From: Lobosporangium transversale | Taxonomy: Eukaryota; Mortierellomycota; Mortierellomycetes; Mortierellales; Mortierellaceae | Length of the DNA: 64,000 nucleotides | Assembly: GCF_002105155.1 (NCBI RefSeq) | Contig: NW_019029044.1 | Span: 1-64,000, forward strand | Reading direction: 5' to 3' | Part shown: positions 34,259 through 47,253 of the stretch, piece by piece | Layout: each line of letters opens with the position of its first letter | How positions within the stretch are numbered: the stretch's first letter is position 1 | Made by a program: the position numbers and the translations under genes | The notes under the pieces: model-generated | The model's database searches: none | Told to the model about the DNA's origin: nothing | Seen by the model: the letters and a program-made list of their open reading frames with translations, nothing else

Positions 34259-36229
34259 TCACACTATGAAGAGATGAGAAGAAAAAAAAAGAAAGAAAGA
34301 AAGAAAATGGAGCAACAATGGAAAAAAATAACAATGTTAGAGAATTGTGAATGAGTCAGAGAGGATGAAGAAGAAGAAGTTGTTCGTGAAAGGGACAACC
34401 GGAAGGAAAGTAATATTAATAACTCTGTATTAAAAAAGTATGTTCAGTAAGAGAGAAGGGAATGAAGGATTGAGAAGTAGACCAGCCCAGTCGGTCATTT
34501 TGTTTCCATCCATTCAAGAAAAAAAAAAAAAAAAAAAAAGGCAGACCTGAACCAATTTTGGGCACATGGTATAGATACGACCACAACAATCATTCTCACG
34601 CACACTTTTATTTCCTTGGCGTGATATTCGATGTAGAAGTGGATTTGTTACATCTCAAAGCAAAAGAACTAAAGGGGCTCTGTGCTTGTTGCTTTGTTTT
34701 TCACCATCCACAACAACAACAACAACAACAACAACAACAGCAAAAACACGCACAAAGAAGCAATTAGCAAAAGGCTTTAGAGAAATAATCTCCCTTGGCC
34801 CGTGTTGAGAGGAAATCAAGGTCGGACATTTAGTTCCATGCTTCTGATTGGAAGAACATTCTTTTTTTTTTTTTTTTTCTTTTTTTTTTTTTTGAGGTTA
34901 GTCTAATTGTGGTTGTTGTGGTTTAATGTGTGGTGATTTTGTATATGAGTGTAGGTGAAATCTTACCACAGAAGAGAAGCCAGGCGGTGTACCTGGAAGG
35001 AAGGAAGGAAGAAAGTATGAAGAAGGTAGAGGAAGATGGAAGGGAAGAAAGAAGTATGTGTATATATGAGTGAGAGAGTGGGTGAGTGGATGAAGGTGGG
35101 GATGGGTGACGGTGAATGAAGAAGAAAAAAAAAAAAAAAAAAAAATTGGATGAAGGGTACTAGGAGAAAGAAGAAGACTAAAAAAGTTCGAAAGGGCAGT
35201 TTGTAGATACTAGAAGAGGGAGGCCAAGTGGGAAATTAACAGGGTTTTAGCTTTGATTGTTTGTTGTTGTGATCTTGTTCTTTGTATTGTAGACAAGATG
35301 GTGTAAAAAAGTGATGTGTGCAATCGTAGATGTGATCTAGCAAGACAACCCAGTCCAATCTATCACTTCTCCTCTTCTTCTTCCCCTTCTCCAGCTCTCT
35401 CGCACAGCAATCATGTGTAAATACAATAAAGCGACAAGAAGCAATCAACCATTCAACAATTGGCTGAATACCATAAACTACATGTATGCTAGCTATCCTT
35501 TAACATTAAGAATGGGTTATGAAAGTATGAATGAAAATAGGAATTGCATTAACTTTGAAGAGTATAATGCTATCAATTCCCAAGAGTCTTTCGGGAGGGG
35601 GGCTGATAGCGTATGTGCGCAAATGGAGGCATTCCTGTGTTTATTTAATACTGTTGACGCGATTCTCTTTTTTGTAAAGTTGCTGAGCTATGCTTATGAA
35701 GCAAGACATGTCAAAACAACTAAGGGGGTGGAAGGAATCCAATGGCCCCTGTCCTGTGTCCTGTCCCCGACTCTGAAACAGAAACAAGATTCAATTTTTT
35801 TTTTTATTAGCATGTCAGGTGCTTGTAAGAGGATTGCTCTTCCACACGATCCTTTACCATTTGCCCCATTATACAATTTAATGTATAAATATCTATCTCT
35901 AGACCACCGATGGTTTTCTTTTCGCTACAATGACTAATCCTTTCAACAACAAAAAGTTGTCATGCTTCTCATAAGAAAAGATAACAGTATTGGGGAAAAG
36001 ATGACAGATCAATATTTGCTGTACATGTACTCGGTGTTTCGTGTGAAAAAAAAAAAAAAGAAAAAGAAAAAAGAAAAACGAAATGATTGTACCCGGTTAC
36101 TTTCTTTCTCCGCTCTACAAATACTCTATATTTTATTCAAAGGAGCATGTATACATAAACTCTGTATCTGGCTCTTGTTCTTATCCAAAATGCATTGTAC
36201 AAGGGCTCTTCAAATATCCCAAAAAACCA

Positions 36230-36260
<31 letters not shown>

Positions 36261-36819
36261 TTAAAGAACATTTGAGTACAGATAGCACATGTACCGCATA
36301 AAATACGAACTAGTTTGCATTTATACATCAATGGTGTTTATTGTAAGCTAAGCAGCAGTTTGGATTAGTGCATTATGTTCACAATCGAATGATCTTGTAC
36401 AATCATACTTATAGCTGTTCGTTGGGTCCTTTACAGGAAATCATAAAAAAAAAAAAAAAAAGAACATCAGACGACCGTTTTATAATTGTTGGTTTGAAAA
36501 AAGGCCTATATCGATCAAAGAAGGTAGAGACACTAAAGTTTTTGGTGTATTGTAAAGTTGTACACAACGCGTCGCATATCGCGTGTTTGTTTATTTAACT
36601 CAAACACAAATCAGAAAACAAGTACCTTCTGGACTGTGCGCTAAGAAAGATTGACCGAGAGAAAGAGAGAAAGAGAAAAGGAAAGAGAAAGGGAAAAAAA
36701 AAGAAAGAAAGAAAAGCGAGGGTTGAAATACATCTTTACATCTTTTTTATTTTTATTTTTTATATATAGCGTGATTGATCTTTTTACATTAAAGAAGACT
36801 CGTCTAGACCTGTATCCGA
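34259..36819. other. 2.5-kb intergenic region, no gene supported
   Basis: Upstream of VTS1. It holds a (CAA)n run near 34712-34739, poly-T near 34862-34893, purine-rich GGAAG/GAAGAA stretches at 34990-35180 and poly-A at 35126-35145, 36044-36058 and 36232-36257. The frame at 35413-35937 is open for 174 codons but its composition changes along its length and no motif is recognised; I do not call it. Confidence 0.5.
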
Positions 36820-37437
36820 TCACTCAATATCTTCAAATGTATCGCCTCTTTTGATAATAGCTTCCTCAGGGATGATGCCTTCCTTATTCAGATAAGCAAA
36901 ATTGTACCGATCAGCGTGTCCGTCCATAATTTGAAGATACTCGTCAAACCGATTGAACTCAAGCTCCTCCTTTATAATACCCTCGTAAATATACTTTTCC
37001 TTAAACGCCTCCATTTCTTCCTTAAACGGGTCAAATACTATTGGCTGATGCTTGCCTTGAAACTTGCGATTGTATGTATCGAACAGTGGCTGGAGAAGCG
37101 TAAAGACATGCACGCAAAATAAAGAGGGAAAAAATGGGTTAGTGATTAGTAATTTGCTCATTGAAATAGAACGGCTGAGCAAAGAACCTTGGCTGAGACA
37201 TATCAATCTTACTCGCTCTAGTAACAGTCCAAGACTGGGTGCTTTCGGGATGTTGATTTTGTTAGATTTAAAAGTCTCGCTGATGAGCTTCAGAGGCGTG
37301 TCTGTCCGGATAATCATCACAATCAATCCGACCATCTTGCGAATCTGGTGTAGCATGAATGATTGGCCGTGAACTTTCAAACTAAGCCATTCCGTGCCTT
37401 GGATCATCTTTGGTTCACTCACCTGACCATCCAAAAG

Positions 37438-37470
<33 letters not shown>

Positions 37471-38958
37471 AGACAAGGTAAAGTCTTGAATTTTGATCGA
37501 TAGGTACTAGAGGTATTTAGATCTTACATCAAACTTCATAATGTAGCGTTTGCAGGAATGGTCTTTGAAATCTTTTCCGATTGTATAGTTGTGGAAGTTC
37601 TTTGTGCCGACATACTCCGCAAATCCATCTCGCACTTTAGCCCATGTTTCTGGATCAATGCGATAGCTCCGCTTCACCGCCATCTCTTCTGGAGTGGAAA
37701 TATGTACGTTCTGATCCCATGCTAAACTGCCCTCTGGTGCGTCCGTTCGTATAGATGACTTTGCTGGTTCAGTGGTAGAGGGTATTTCTGACTCTGCTGC
37801 AGATTTGGCTGGAAGTGGTGGCCGTGGCAAAAAGACATAGGTTGGCAGCAAATACTCATATACACGTGAGTCGCAGAGGACTTTGGGATTAAATGAGTTG
37901 ATTGTGCGAATATATCCAAACAATCGGATCTGCGCAGGCAAAAGCGAGTTGACCTTGCTGACTATATCCGGAACATCCGGAACATCCAAAATCATCTTTA
38001 ATGAGACCACATTCCCTGCCGCATGTACACCTTTATCTGTTCTGGCGGATCTCATTAAGCTGACCTGTTGATAGAAAAATAAAAGGTATAAACATTATTA
38101 GTTATACCTTGACTGGTTTTATACATGATACATTGAGGGGCTAAATGTACAAACCTTTTTGATGTCGTCAGCATTATCTTTAGATATAGCTCCAGCCTGG
38201 ACTAAGGCTTTGAAAAGATCTCCTTCAATTGTCTTGACGTTATGGTTACTGATTCAGTTATCAATGTGAGAAAAAAAAAATCATTAGTTTATCCTAATTG
38301 ATTATCCTTCATTGTCGTCAGACGTACATTGCATTGTATCCACTTACGCTTGCAAGCCCTGGTATCCAGTTCCGGAGTAGCCTATCAATAAAGCAACTTT
38401 ACGCTTTGGAAGACGCGCTTCTTTCTCCCCTTCTTCTCCCGCTCCTTGATCATCATCACTCGCAGCAGCGGCAGCTTTGGCAGCATCCTCAGCATTGCGG
38501 GAACCGGCTCCCCAAGATCCTTTTTTCCCGCCTTTATGATTTCCTGCCCCCTGATTATTACCACCCATTTTGTTACGCTTTGGAGGTAAGTATTGGGACG
38601 TATCTTCCGCTTGGATCTGTCCCTTTCTCTTTTTGCTTTCACTAATTCCTTCATTTGTCGCTGTCTCTATCTCTGTGGATGGCTTTGAGCCGACTTCGGC
38701 TATTGCTTGCTCATTTTCGGAAAGCTCCCCAGACTCTCCTGTCACCATTTGTATAAATTCTTTGGCGCCCAAATTAGTAGTGAGGGAAGTATCTATAGTA
38801 TCTGATACAGCAGAAGCTGCTGCAGTAGAAGCGGCATCACTTTGAGACATGGATGTGAAATTGGTCACTGCAAATCTGGTTCTGGAAAGCGGTCGAATGA
38901 TTGCAGTAGCAAACGAAGGACTGAATGAGGTTGCGAACACCACTCGAGAAAGTATCAT
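36820..38958 (-). CDS. PUS1: tRNA pseudouridine synthase, TruA/Pus1 family
   Basis: Exons (minus): 38958-38348, 38248-38155, 38064-37528, 37422-37213 and 37089-36820, 573 residues. The enzyme isomerises uridines in tRNA and some other RNAs. Diagnostic parts are KVALLIGYSGTGYQGLQ running over the first intron into ANHNVKTIEGDLF, the catalytic Asp in MRSARTDKGVHAAGN, FNPKVLCDSRVYEYLLP, GTKNFHNYTIGKDF, and SFMLHQIRKMVGLIVMI. The first about 40 residues (MILSRVVFATSFSPSFATAI...) are basic and acid-free, like a mitochondrial presequence; a second in-frame ATG (MSQSDAAS) could give a nuclear form, matching the dual targeting known for Pus1 in animals. A low-complexity Ala/Gly/Lys region precedes the catalytic domain. 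Confidence 0.93.
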
Positions 38959-39654
38959 GCGAGAAAAAAAAAAAAAAAAAAAAAAAAAAAAACAAAGAGC
39001 TGCTGTGTGGCTGGAGATCAAAGCACCATCATTTTATCTTTTTTCTCACTCACCAAAGTTCAATAGAACCATAGTTGGTAACTAGAGAGGTGCTGCAAAT
39101 CTGATAAACATTGCTCTCACGCGATTTCGACCAAAAAGGAATGAGTCATATCCACATGCTCACTTGTTACTTCTGATGAAGGATCTGTTTTTTAGCTCAT
39201 GACTTCGACTCTGAGCCATAATGTCAAGTCATCTAACTTGGACTGACTATACCGATTTCTTGCTTCTTTGTAGTTTACTCATTTTCACCTTTTCATTCCA
39301 CGCTATCTTTTCAAACAGATGCTCCTTTCCTTTTCTGAAAGGACAGACGACAGTATGAAGCATTATATCTTACCTGCTTTCTGAACAAGTCTCAGCTACT
39401 AAACATCCTCTCTGATTGTTCTCTTTTCTTTATGTTTGACAAAGGCACCATAACATCCAACACAAAAAAATATCAATTCAGAAAGCCAATGTTTTAAGAA
39501 TGATCGTAGTTTTGTAGTGAAATCTGGATAACTTCATTTGTAGTTGACTATTGAAGATTCTGGTATGATGAAAGGCGATGATCTTACTATTGACAATAAG
39601 ACGAAGCCCACAATATTCCTTTACTTCTGCGTTATCACGCCTTCAATGCCCACA
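38959..39654. other. PUS1 promoter region / acyltransferase 3' flank
   Basis: Poly-A at 38965-38992 lies directly before the PUS1 start on the opposite sense (poly-T in the gene's orientation). No gene. Confidence 0.5.
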
Positions 39655-42586
39655 TCATTGCTTTCGCTCGACACCGAGTCGGCGTGAGACTTCGGCGAAA
39701 GGCTTGTCTCTAGGAAGACCCGTCATAGCCTCCAATTTGAAGCCTTCACCTAGTTGCCCTGATGTAAAGCTGCTAGTCCTGCTACGGCTTGTAGATCGCG
39801 ATCTAGTTGACTCATTTTTATCAGAGGGTGTATGTGCCCCTTCTCCTCTCCAGGACGAGACTCTGGATCGTCCACGGATGCCTCCTCCAGGTTTAAGGAA
39901 GAAGAAAACATCATCCGCATCTGAATCCTCCGTACGCTCCCATTCAAATCGACCATCACTGCCCAACCATTTCGAAATTGGCTGTACTGCAGTGTCAAGG
40001 ATAGTTTGAGTAAGACCAGCGCTTGAAGCGGGCTGACTTGGCTGACTTGGCTGACTTGGCTGGTCTGACTGCTCTGCTGTTTTGGGGTCCAGGATACGGA
40101 ACGAGTCGAAATCAGGGAAAATCTCAGGCGCAAGCTCGTTGATTAACTCGTTGATGGTTTTTTGCAGTTCTGCACGAGCCTTACGAAGATCATTCACTAC
40201 ATCCTCCTCGCCTAAAACATAGAGGAACAATGGGCGGATCGATTGGAAAATATCAAGGCCCTGCTCACCAAATCGAATACTAGCATAGGTCACGAAGGGA
40301 ATAAACGCCCAGGCAGCCCAGCTGATCAAAAAGCGTGTCTTGAGTGGGAGCTCGAATCGACCAGAGTAGATTAAAATGATGACTGCATACAAAAAATATA
40401 GGACCGGTGCCAGTCCAAGTGCGACGAGCAGTTTCCATGTAGCTAAAACATCCCTTCCGGCGATCTTGACAGTCGATGCAGCCAGCGCCTCTGTTATTAA
40501 GATTTATGAAATATACAATACGAATAAAGTTTGTCAGTCTGACATATTGAGGTAAGAGTCCATCCAAAAGAGTGAGTGCGATTCTATGCACAGACCTCTC
40601 GCTTTCTTTTCACTGATGACACGAGCAACGATAGCTATTGGAAGATTCATTAAAGCCCTATTTGAATCCAAGTCTGTGATTAGGATATATGTTTGCGTTT
40701 TCGCGTCATTTGAGGAGGTTTAACTCTATCAATGGCTCAATGTTAATTTGGTTTTGGCTTTGGGAAATCAAGAACCTACCCCGGAAGCGCAAGGCAGCTC
40801 AAAAAGACCATCTGAATAACCCTTGAAAGCAAAAGCATAAAGGCTTCTCTCCTTGTTCTATGTTTGCCGACCTGGTGATCCCGCAACCCATGATAGCGCA
40901 GCTGCGTATTGTAGTGGACAACTTTGTTTCTAACTTCAAGCACCTTTGGATTGTCCTTGAAATGCAGGAATCCGGCTACAAATCGACGATTCAATTCCAC
41001 GATTTGTGAAAGCTGAAGCTTTTGATGGGGGGGTTTATACAAACGACGAGCTGCTTGGACAACCTATAGTGCACAACGAAGCCATTTTTTAGAAATAGAA
41101 ATAGAAATAGAAATAGAAATAGAAATAGAAATAGAAATAGAAAATGAAATAAACAAAAGATACCTGACCTTACCATCAGTGTCTCGTAATCCGGTGCATT
41201 CAAAGTGACCTCACGGAGGCCTTCATAGACTGTGTCAAGCAACTTTCCACAGGCTTTGCGCTTATCAGGGCCACCCTTCCTGTACATCTCCACCAACTCT
41301 GGTGGGACTGTGATGGGCTCGCCAAACTCAACAACTGCACGAGATCGGAAACGGTGCGGATGAAAATAGTTAAGGCCACAGCAGATGATTTTGAGGTCAA
41401 GGGACGGGTTAGCATCCAAGGCACCCAATGCCATAATGGTCACTCCAGCTGTTGATGTGAGTTAATTGAGCAAAGATTAGTAACTCTATAGTTCGTCAGT
41501 ATGCAAGATAATTAAATAAAATAAAATAAAATAAAAGATATAATCAAACCTTTCAATGGCAGCATCTCGGCACGATCATGTGAACCTCCTTCAGGAAAGA
41601 TGCCAACGCAATGTCCTGCATTTAATTTATCAAAAACTGTCTTGTAGACTTTGGTCTGATCCATGTGGGGAAGGCATTTGTACTTGGATCCATCCTCACT
41701 AGTCAGTAGCTCCAGTGCTTTAAGTTCCTTAATTTCTTTTTTAAGGACTAACTCGGTATCAGAGATGATTTCCGCAACGGCAGAAGATCCAACGTCCTTT
41801 GGAAGTTGGATTGTATCTCCGACCAAGAGCTCTTTGGTAAATTTGGTGCCGACACCTGTAATACGAAGTGGATCACCATACCGATCTTGCAATTTGATGG
41901 TCCCTGAACCAGCTTTAGCTACATCCTGAGGGCGCTCCACAGGAACTATAGAAATTGTATAGAAAGAATATCTTGTTATTGATCTGCCCAGTCAAATAAA
42001 GGATGGTTAAAGCGCACAACATCAGTAATGAAACAAGATAGATCTGAGCTGGATTTGAAAAAAAAAATAATAAAAATAAAAAATAGAGATGTAGTCTGAA
42101 ACTGAAAAAGTATTTATACAGTCGCATAACTGACAACTTACTTGCATTCATCGAACGGGCGAAAGCACCGATCCACGGACGATCCATTGACTTTTTGGCT
42201 GCAAGAAACGAGACACGTCGACCACATTCCTTCATTAACACGAGTGGATCGACAAACTGCAATAAAAAATATAAAATAAAATAAAATAAACAAAAAAATT
42301 CGTACACGAGTCTTGTAAGCATTACTTTTTTTTCCTTCAGTCTTATCTTTGTCGTGAATTATGTCAAAAGTGTTGGTCATTGTCATTCACCAGTGACATG
42401 ACAATGCAGTAACTACTATGTGATGTGTATCTGTATGCTTACCTGGTTGGCATGAGGTGCAGCAACGAAAATCACAGGACCCTTCTTTGGGACCCGATGA
42501 ACACCGCTTGGTCGAATCTCCCGGAAGAAGATAGCGAGGAGGATGGAGAAGACAAACGACACAATGTCGTAGATCTGAAGCCCCAT
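39655..42586 (-). CDS. Glycerol-3-phosphate / DHAP acyltransferase (SCT1/GPT2 type)
   Basis: Exons (minus): 42586-42443, 42256-42142, 41945-41550, 41448-41174, 41063-40780, 40657-40596 and 40490-39655, 703 residues. It performs the first acylation of glycerol-3-phosphate or dihydroxyacetone phosphate in the ER, feeding phospholipids and triacylglycerol. The acyltransferase block PHANQFVDP crosses the first intron; GHCVGIFPEGGSHDR is the second conserved block, and GEPITVPPELVEMY follows. Membrane segments appear at the N-terminus (YDIVSFVFSILLAIFF) and in the C-terminal half (MLLLSRVIQMVFLSCLALPG; LLVALGLAPVLYFLYAVIILI; FLISWAAWAFIPFVTYASI). The C-terminal 150 residues are Ser/Arg-rich and disordered, where yeast Gpt2/Sct1 are phosphorylated. 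Intron 4 holds a (gaaata)n tandem repeat. Confidence 0.93.
41091..41141. repeat. Hexanucleotide tandem repeat (gaaata)n in an acyltransferase intron
   Basis: About eight perfect copies of a six-base unit lie close to the donor of intron 4, giving a CT-rich (tatttc)n tract on the coding strand. Confidence 0.9.
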
Positions 42587-44410
42587 GATTTAGGTAAAAT
42601 CGGGTTTAATAAAAATGAATAGGAATGCAATTGAGGATTTGGAAGGGAAAATGAATGAGCAAAAAGAATCAAAGGATGGAAGGAAATGAATAAAAAAAAA
42701 ACCCTGCAACAGAACATTAAAACAGTAAGCCAGTAAAGACTCGGACACTCTTTGTCTCCACTGCTGTGGCTGTTTGCAATAAAAAAAAGCTTTGGAACAT
42801 GTCCAGTGTTAATTTACCGTCCTATCGTTGCCTGGGAAGATTGCTGGCCCATGAGGTCATGTTAAGAACACCAAACCTGCATTTTGCACCTTACGGTCAG
42901 ATCACTTTACTCCAGAACACCATGCGAAAATACGAACAAGGAGGGACACAGCCACTTGATTTCGCCAAATCAACAAGCTCACGACGCCTCGCCATCATCT
43001 AAGCTTCTTTTTTCTTGACCCTCACGCGTCCAGGGATATGGTGGAAATGATCTTATTTGGCGTTGAGAGCATGAGAGCTTGGCACTGTTCTTACTAAAGT
43101 TGGAGACGTCCATGCTTCTTTGTTAAGGCTAAACTTTGTGTCCAACCCTGTGTTCGGCCAATGGACGAAGATTTGATAAACAGCTATCAGTGCCCCTATC
43201 AGAACGTCCATTGTCCAGTGTCCATTACCCATCGTTCTTTAGTCGTATAATACTATTGTATTTTCCTTTTCATTTATGTTTATGAAGGGAAACGCCACGA
43301 TGCACTTTACATCATAGAATTGCCTAGGAGGCAGAATATTCCCTTCCTTACGCGAAAATTAAGAGTTACAGAGGTTTTTTAGGCAACACAAGTCAAGCTA
43401 AATAAGGCGAAGAAAAAAAAAAAAAAAAAAAAAAAAAAGACACGGAGATGTCCCTTAATAAAATAAAAAAAAAGACCAATGTAAAATACTCAGGAGTACA
43501 AAAAAAAAAATCAATTGTTTGCGCTCAAAATAAAGGGTGGGCAGGAAGGTGGAAACGGAATGATAATTAACACTAGCAGAGACAGTATATATTATGTTTT
43601 CTGTGGTTTTTATTTATCTTTCGACAGTGAAAGCAGCGAATACAAACTAGATGTTAAATGAAAGTTTCTCTGTATGGGGTCCCTGCATTCTGGATTTTTG
43701 GATTTTTTTTAGTGGACTTGTTGCTGTTTGTGCTCGATTCAGCTATGATAACAAAATAAATATTAGTGACAGTCTGTGTAAGCACATGATTTCATAGCTT
43801 GAAGCGTCCTTAAGATTTTCTATTATGTGGTGTCCCGTCAATTCTAAACACCCTCCTTGCAACCCCGTTCGCCTGCAACGATATATCTTCGCTTCCTTGT
43901 TCTTCTCTTTATTGCCTCTTTTCATTTCTTTCTTTCTTCTTTCTTTCCTCTTTCTTTTTTCTGCGTGCACGCACAAAGATGGGCTCAATTTATATCCTGA
44001 TCTCTTTTACACGTAGCAGTGGGGCATTCATCATACAAGAAGCCTGCTTTGTGAATAGCCAAGCCTTCCTTTTATCCTCTTTTCTGTGCCTCTTCGTACA
44101 TCCTGGATCAGCATCCCACTTCCTGAACATTTCACAGCTCCATGAGCCACAGCTTGTTTTAGATCACTCCTTTCCCATTTTTACTAAAAAAAAGTAAAAA
44201 AAAAAAAGGATCACATACTCTTACATCTATATCACCATTATCACGTATACCCGAGCAATCCACACGGCTTTGCAGTACTCTGTCCTACAATCACATTCAA
44301 TCACACCACCTTCATTACCCTTACACACCTGTTATATAGGATCACTACCTCCGCCTTTTTTCTCCCTCCTGTGGAACCCCAGGAGTGCATCGGATACCCA
44401 TTTACGCGCA
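42587..44410. other. Divergent intergenic region
   Basis: Upstream of both the acyltransferase (minus) and the membrane-protein gene (plus), so both promoters probably lie here. It contains poly-A near 43411-43438 and a long pyrimidine-rich block at 43880-43970. The small ORF at 42766-43002 has no recognisable motif. No other gene seen. Confidence 0.5.
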
Positions 44411-47253
44411 ATGGGAAATAATCTCACCAAGATCTTGAAAGGCGCACTCTGGATCCAGGCCGTGAGTTATCCATCTTTCTTCTTTTTTTTCTCGTCTTCA
44501 TTGACAAAGACATAACCAATACCCTTTTTATACACCTATTTAATCGTCTATCAATCAGGCACTTTTACTTGTGTTGACATCGATCTTGGCTGATTCGGGT
44601 GCATGGATTGGATCAATCATAGCAGGTGTAGGCTTCTTTCTCGTTGTGGCTGGCATTGTTGCAGCGCATAAATGGCGCATTGGTTATCTTTACTGCGTAA
44701 GTGACCGGATATATAAGCCCATGATACCCTCTCATTTGTCGTATTCAAGTTTATTTTTTATTATTATTATCATCATCATCATTATCATTATTAACCTTTT
44801 GGTATTGAACAAAAAAAAAGTACGCAATCCTGGTGGGGCTTTGGCAAATACTGGCTTTAACGCACATCCTGACCATCTGTGGTGTTATCGCATTGCCCGC
44901 TTCGCTCGTGAACACTGCTGGCGTAGTTGGCCAGCGAGTTGCAAATAGTTCATCCAGTACCATAAAGATTCTGGCCCCTCTCCTCTATGGACTTCAATGG
45001 GTTGGCTGGTGTGCTTCATTGGTCTGCTTGCTGTCATTTCATCTAATCACCACGCCCGAGTCACCCATGGAGCCCCAGGCCCATGGTCTCAAGCAATCGT
45101 GTTCCACTGAATCTACTCCTAGTCGATGCAGTGCCAGCAATAACTCTAAGATGAATCAGCATCTCTTCAGTTTTCGTCAGTCCATCATATCTCCCGTCGG
45201 CGGAGCTTCTGGTGTGGGGACAGGACTTCTCGTCGATCCGGAAGGGAGGTTACTCTGCAATTTAACTAATGCGTCCAATTTAATCTCAGAGCCTGGATAC
45301 AGTATTGCAAGCCATGGAGGGCCGCCAATAAAATATAAGGAAGGAAGGGAACCTGCTATGCACCGGTATTCCTACGACGCTGAATGGCCTGAGATGTCAG
45401 AGAGAATACGGTCTGAAGTTGAAAGGAGAGCCAATACGGATAGTAGCGCAGCTTACATTTCCAAAGGTCAAAGGATTTCTCAGGTTGTTATCTCCTCCAG
45501 AGGCGAAGAGAAGCCCAGCCAATATATAATCCCTTCACAGACTGGAAAGCCTAAGCAGTCGCCTGCAGAGCAATTCCCCTCCGATATCGCAAACCCAAGT
45601 CACTTGTCGAGCAAAGCGTCAACGAATCCTTATTTCAGCTATTACTGCTATGCCGACACCAGTAAGAGAAAAGGAAACTCGGCCTTTCATGGTACTGGCA
45701 GTGACAGTGGTAGCAGCAGTGGGAGTGACAAAGATAATTACGTGTTCGATTTTGCATCATCTGGAGAGCCACTTCCTGAGATGATCTTTAAACAGCCTCG
45801 GGAGCGTGTTCTCGCCCCATCAAAGAGGAAACCCACATCGGACTTTGTCCAACGTATAGAGAATCTAGGATTATCAGTAGAAGACAACACAGGGCCACAG
45901 TATTGTTCTGTAAAGGGCCCCCCCAGTTTCGCAAGAATAAGAGAGATAGGTACGAAAGCGTCACTAGCCCTCTCATCTGACTCATCTTCATCTGAGCTCT
46001 CGAATACGTCCAGCACTGACAGTGAAGAATTGGAAATTAATCGAATTATAGTGGAATCGGCTCCAGGAACAAGCTTAGAGGAGGTAATAGACCATAAGAT
46101 GACAGTGACTCTTAGAGGATACCCATCGCAGGGGCAGCCCAATATGTCAGATTCCTCGCCATCACTCTCCTCATTATCTTCAGGATCTTTGTACTTCAAA
46201 CACGGCCTTGACGCAATATCCCAGCGCCATGCCTACCTAGTTCCTCATACATCTCTTTCAGACGATTTAGCGGACACATATACATCAGAGGATGAATCTT
46301 CGCTCGCGACTCCCTCTTTCACAACAATGGCATTACCGTTATCATTCACTTCACCATCACCATCACCATCACCATCACCATCACCATCACCATCACCAAA
46401 AACACCCATGATGCAGCCATTATCATTATCACAAGGACAGACATGGCGGCCACATTCAGTGCCAGCACCTCCCACTACATCAGCATTGCCTTTTCTTTCA
46501 TCCATTTTGACAAGCACATCGGCCTCGTTAGCCGCAGCCATATCCACTCCAGCCTCTAGACCTATATCCAGCACTGTCTCATCGCCGCTCCAGTACTGGC
46601 GGAACCGAACCTCGCCATCATCGACGTCGTCTCAAAGAGGAACTGATTCCCCAATCTCGCTAGCATCATCCTTTTCGCATAGCCGTCTTAGCAAGAAGTT
46701 TTCTAAAAAAAAGAAATTTATCGTCCCTACAATCGTCATTCATCCAGACGAAGAAGATGGTGGACCCCCACAAGAGCTGACACAAAAAGACATTGACTAC
46801 CTCACAATGGCTCCTCCTCCACCGCTACGGCTTTTGGTACAGCCTCGAGATAGCTTTGTTGAAGAGTACGATTATAAAAATGAAGTAAAGGAGGACATGG
46901 TTCATTGCTCCGAAACACCCTGGTACGGCAAGTATGAGCCAGTGTATGACCAGCAGTATCAGCCCCAACCAGGACAGGTGCAGGAACAGGCGCAGGAACA
47001 GGGGCAAGGACAGGAACAGGGACTAGAAACTCAATATCGGTACCATCATATCCATCACCATTCATGTTGCAATAATGTCCTTGAAGGCAATAGAGATTAT
47101 AGTCATGGCGAGGTAGGGACTCAAGAGACGCGTTTCTTTGAAGAATGTGGTTTAGGGTCCGAGAACGCCTTTAACCCGTTCATACTGGACATACCTCACG
47201 AATTTGGTATCGACCTACGCGATAACTTGGAGACAGGGTATGAATACAAATAA
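44411..47253 (+). CDS. Four-helix membrane protein with long disordered tail, unknown function
   Basis: Exons 44411-44461, 44559-44696 and 44821-47253, 873 residues. The first about 130 residues hold four hydrophobic segments after splicing: ALLLVLTSILADSGAWIGSIIAG, VGFFLVVAGIVAA, ILALTHILTICGVIALPASLV and LYGLQWVGWCASLVCLLSF. The remaining 740 residues are polar and low-complexity, with a (Ser-Pro)n run encoded at about 46351-46398, acidic Ser clusters, a Gln/Glu repeat near 46976-47020 and a His cluster. I recognise no family. The plan resembles fungal plasma-membrane or septal tetraspan proteins with a regulated cytosolic tail, but that is only analogy. The second acceptor is preceded by poly-A instead of pyrimidines. 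AATAAA signals follow at about 47345. Confidence 0.65.
46345..46398. repeat. In-frame (tcacca)n repeat coding for (Ser-Pro)n
   Basis: About nine six-base units inside the membrane-protein tail encode alternating Ser-Pro. Length polymorphism would keep the reading frame. Confidence 0.9.

Noticed and set aside
35413-35937. 174-codon ORF
   Set aside because: No motif, uneven composition, no splice or start context, in a homopolymer-rich spacer.
36641-36823. ORF with Ser/Leu/Phe repeats
   Set aside because: Product of a (gaaaga)n purine-rich tract; it overlaps the 3' flank of PUS1.
42766-43002. 78-codon ORF upstream of the acyltransferase
   Set aside because: Lies in the divergent promoter region, with no recognisable motif or splice support.
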